Shown here in pieces: positions 5,478 to 6,260 of a stretch of DNA of 6,260 nt. The stretch is from Granulicella sp. (GTDB lineage: Bacteria; Acidobacteriota; Terriglobia; Terriglobales; Acidobacteriaceae): assembly GCA_003133205.1 (NCBI GenBank), contig PKWK01000157.1:1-6260 (forward strand), written 5' to 3'. The stretch's first letter is position 1, and the number at the start of each line of letters is the position of its first letter. The notes beneath the pieces were generated by a model that searched no databases, was not told the DNA's origin, and saw only the letters and a program-made list of their open reading frames with translations. Position numbers and translations under genes: made by a program.

Positions 5478-6260
5478 ATGCTCGAATTGTCGAAGTGGTG
5501 CATGTCTGCGATGTTGGCGATGGCCTTTGCCGGAACGGCCGTTGCTCAGCCCATCATGGCTACGATTCGTACGGACCAGCAGACTGCAACTCCGATAACG
5601 AAGTTGATCTTCGGTGGCTTTATGGAGCCCGCTACCACCCGGGTATGGGCGGAGATGCTGGGGGACCGGAAGTTCCTCAATGCGATCAGCTCAAAGCCGC
5701 AGCCGGCGCCGACCTCAGGGGCATTTGGCCGCAGGGGGCCTCAAGCCCGATGGATGCCCGTTGGCGCTGACGAATTCGTGACGATGGACAGCGCCAAGGC
5801 TTACGTGGGCGATTGGAGCCCGCGGATCCGGCTGGAGGCGGGTACGCCGCACGGCATCCGCGAGTCGGGGTTGCAATTGCGCGCGGGCAGGGCTTACACG
5901 GGACGCGTTGTACTGGCTGGCAGCCCGGGCGCCAAGGTGGATGTGAGCCTGATCTGGGGTCCGGATCCTGCGGACCGCCAGACTGTAAGTGTCCGCATCC
6001 GGACCGTTGAGTACGCCAAGTATCCCCTTACGTTTAAGTCCCAGGTTGACACAACGGAAGGCGTTTTCGAGATTGCTGCGACGGGGAGCGGCTCGTTTCA
6101 TATCGGGGCCACTTCGCTGATGCCGTCCGATAACGTATCTGGATTCAGGGCCGACATGATCCGGATGCTCAAGGAGCAGGGAATCGAGATCGCGCGGTGG
6201 CCCGGTGGCAATTTCGTCTCGGCGTATGACTGGCGGGACGGGATCGGCGACGCCGACAAG
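5478..6260 (+). CDS. Alpha-L-arabinofuranosidase, GH51 (N-terminal part, cut by window edge)
   Basis: The frame from ATG 5478 stays open to the right edge, giving 261 residues without a stop. Residues 1-23 are a signal peptide ending AVA before Gln24. GGFMEPATTRVWAEMLGDRKF at 46-66 contains the GH51 opening motif. Residues about 95-215 form an inserted beta-rich region typical of the larger secreted members. TSLMPSDNV and then ARWPGGNFVSAYDWRDGIGD at 239-258 are the hallmark substrate-site segment of the GH51 barrel. The catalytic acid/base (NEP motif) and nucleophile lie beyond the window. The family releases terminal alpha-L-arabinofuranose from arabinoxylan and arabinan oligomers with retention. 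AGGA at 5465-5468, 9 bases before the ATG, supports the start; an in-frame ATG at 5502 is possible but would shorten the signal peptide. It follows its own promoter rather than the GH43 operon. Confidence 0.9.
   Translation, partial: MLELSKWCMSAMLAMAFAGTAVAQPIMATIRTDQQTATPITKLIFGGFMEPATTRVWAEMLGDRKFLNAISSKPQPAPTSGAFGRRGPQARWMPVGADEFVTMDSAKAYVGDWSPRIRLEAGTPHGIRESGLQLRAGRAYTGRVVLAGSPGAKVDVSLIWGPDPADRQTVSVRIRTVEYAKYPLTFKSQVDTTEGVFEIAATGSGSFHIGATSLMPSDNVSGFRADMIRMLKEQGIEIARWPGGNFVSAYDWRDGIGDADK

Noticed and set aside
5402..5770. 122-codon plus-strand frame at the GH51 start
   Set aside because: It is the wrong frame of the GH51 gene. The frame from 5478 carries the signal peptide and GH51 motifs.

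Overview
The window is a cluster of secreted plant-polysaccharide enzymes. It contains no RNA genes, mobile elements or CRISPR. Coding sequence is G+C-rich, the spacers are more A+T-rich, and every gene starts with an export signal. The protein styles (GH39, GH43 with a C-terminal sandwich domain, GH51, CE1-like esterase) resemble soil Acidobacteria of the Granulicella/Terriglobus/Edaphobacter kind. That assignment is from memory of family members, not from a search.

Layout. Minus strand, left part: the first 71 codons of a GH54 alpha-L-arabinofuranosidase run off the left edge (1-213), and a CE1/esterase-D type carbohydrate esterase lies upstream of it (529-1611). A roughly 280-base A+T-rich divergent control region follows (1612-1891). 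Plus strand: a GH39 beta-xylosidase (1892-3473) lies 9 bases before a GH43 beta-xylosidase/arabinofuranosidase (3483-5123), an evident two-gene operon. A 354-base spacer (5124-5477) holds a weak terminator, a sigma70-like promoter and a 14-base palindrome overlapping its -35 box. The first 261 codons of a GH51 alpha-L-arabinofuranosidase then run off the right edge (5478-6260).

Function. Together the five products can strip arabinose side chains (GH54, GH51, possibly GH43), remove ester-linked acetyl or feruloyl groups (CE1) and release xylose from xylo-oligosaccharides (GH39, GH43). This fits arabinoxylan breakdown outside the cytoplasm. No transporter, TonB-dependent receptor or regulator is visible in the window.

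Main anomaly. The GH39 gene carries one extra A at 2164/2165 that shifts the frame. Removing it restores a continuous 526-residue enzyme with both catalytic glutamates. It is either a recent inactivating mutation or a sequencing error. I see no convincing sign of a wholly new system; the cluster's composition, the bacterial GH54 and the putative operator are the points of interest.
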